A stretch of 64,000 nt of DNA from Bradyrhizobium erythrophlei (GTDB lineage Bacteria > Pseudomonadota > Alphaproteobacteria > Rhizobiales > Xanthobacteraceae). Below the pieces are notes generated by a model. It was not told the DNA's origin. It saw nothing but the letters and a program-made list of their open reading frames with translations, and made no database searches. How positions within the stretch are numbered: the stretch's first letter is position 1; every line of letters starts with the position of its first letter. Positions 63,357 to 64,000 of this stretch are shown piece by piece. Where the stretch lies: the NCBI RefSeq assembly GCF_900129425.1, contig NZ_LT670817.1, forward strand, positions 3,720,001-3,784,000, given 5' to 3'. A program made the position numbers and the translations under genes.

Positions 63357-63389
63357 GCGTGTGAAAACTCCGACGTCGAACTTGCGCGG
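63350..63389 (+). repeat. repeat block shared (inverted) with 60536-60580
   Basis: ACCCAGGCGTGTGAAAACTC followed by CGACGTCGAACTTGCGCG. The inverse copy lies downstream of the recombinase gene. Confidence 0.65.
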
Positions 63390-63508
63390 GCAGTCTTGGC
63401 GGTTTCATCGTCATGTGTGCCCTCGGCGTCGGAGCCTAGACTGAAAAACCGGCGGCACCCATGAGGCCCTTGGTTTCTCCGAGAGAATCTGATGCTTTTG
63501 GGCTTGCC

Positions 63509-64000
63509 ATGAAACCTTCCAAACCAATTAGACGATATGCCCTCAAACCACCTAACGATGACGCCCCCGACGGTCACTATAAGCCCGGCATCCTTAATGA
63601 GGGATTTGCCGCGCTGTTCGGGAGGAATATCTCAATATGGGTTCATGTTGAAGATTTGATGATCGGAATATTGCAAGACCTCTTGGGCGGTGGCAAACGC
63701 GCGCCGGCACGACAGATTTTTCATTCGATCGTTAGCAACCAGGCGCGAAAGAGCTTGTTGCTAACCTGCCTGCAACGCTCAAAAATAAACGCCAAGAAAA
63801 CCGATATTTACGAAACTATAATCCAGCAATTTTCGAATTTGAATACGAAACGGAACACATTTCTGCACGGGCTTTGGTACACGCACGAAAGCGGACGAGT
63901 TTTCCTGTCGGAAAACGCTGTCGACGATTTCCATTACTTCAACTCGCGCGAGGTGAAAATCGAAGAGCTTGAGGAAATGGACAAGGCAATGGGCCTTCTA
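63509..64000 (+). CDS. hypothetical protein with a HEPN-like RNxxxH motif (3' end outside window)
   Basis: An ATG opens a frame that runs off the window end (164 codons seen). The N-terminus is Pro/Lys-rich; from residue 36 on it is helical (LFGRNISIWVHVEDLMIGIL, NQARKSLLLTCLQRSKINAK). At 115-120 it has R-N-T-F-L-H followed by GLWY, the RNxxxH pattern of HEPN-domain RNases, with helices on either side as expected. Codon use is more AT-rich than in the rest of the window, suggesting transfer. No clear ribosome-binding site. Neither a family nor a partner gene can be named; any antitoxin partner would be past the end. Confidence 0.6.
   Translation, partial: MKPSKPIRRYALKPPNDDAPDGHYKPGILNEGFAALFGRNISIWVHVEDLMIGILQDLLGGGKRAPARQIFHSIVSNQARKSLLLTCLQRSKINAKKTDIYETIIQQFSNLNTKRNTFLHGLWYTHESGRVFLSENAVDDFHYFNSREVKIEELEEMDKAMGLL

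Overview
The window looks like a chromosomal stretch from a Rhizobiales alphaproteobacterium of the Bradyrhizobium/Rhodopseudomonas/Afipia group. The signs are GC-rich coding DNA, an NDUFS4-type complex I accessory subunit, an OpgC-like membrane protein, an MXKDX-repeat protein, FixJ-like regulators, a class I PHA synthase, TRAP transporters, and dispersed non-coding repeats of a kind I associate with this group. No rRNA, tRNA or CRISPR array was recognised.

Layout. 1-3.1 kb: the end of a taurine/nitrate/thiamine-precursor type ABC uptake operon and a TetR regulator. 3.3-8.5 kb: an OmpR-type regulator, a FixJ-like regulator, a lone receiver, a scrap of a Ser/Thr-kinase gene, and a YegD-like Hsp70. 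8.7-13.1 kb: a compact thiazole/oxazole-modified peptide (TOMM/LAP) cluster on the minus strand, made of a Cys-rich precursor, a fused cyclodehydratase (YcaO) and a SagB-type dehydrogenase. This is the strongest candidate for an undescribed system. 13.4-16.1 kb: VOC protein, OpgC, NDUFS4. 16.2-20.8 kb: leucine/isovalerate degradation operon (mccB, mccA, HMG-CoA lyase). 20.9-24.4 kb: a long dispersed repeat and a TRAP transporter operon. 24.7-27.9 kb: small secreted, membrane and zinc-ribbon proteins and a frameshifted collagen-like lipoprotein. 28.1-33.6 kb: a 1833-residue kinase-like/AAA/GAF/PAS/histidine kinase.

33.8-36.8 kb mixes gene scraps (LysR tail, LivF) with a lytic transglycosylase and a RibD-type reductase. 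37.5-40.5 kb is a sensor kinase, a FixJ-like regulator and a pseudo-receiver. 41.0-47.1 kb is a sulfatase module: a formylglycine-generating enzyme, two arylsulfatases and a CPA2 antiporter. 47.4-51.4 kb has a patatin, an outer-membrane protein and small secreted proteins. 51.4-53.9 kb holds several decayed genes, a second copy of the long repeat and an MBL-fold hydrolase. 53.9-59.5 kb has a beta-hydroxyacid dehydrogenase, a DUF1931 histone-fold protein, phaC and a convergent PhaC-like hydrolase.

From 59.5 kb to the end the sequence is accessory: a small serine recombinase with a palindromic upstream site, a transposase scrap, three copies of a ~75-bp repeat, several gene scraps, and an incomplete gene whose product carries an RNxxxH motif like that of HEPN RNases. 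All calls rest on reading the sequence; no database search was run.
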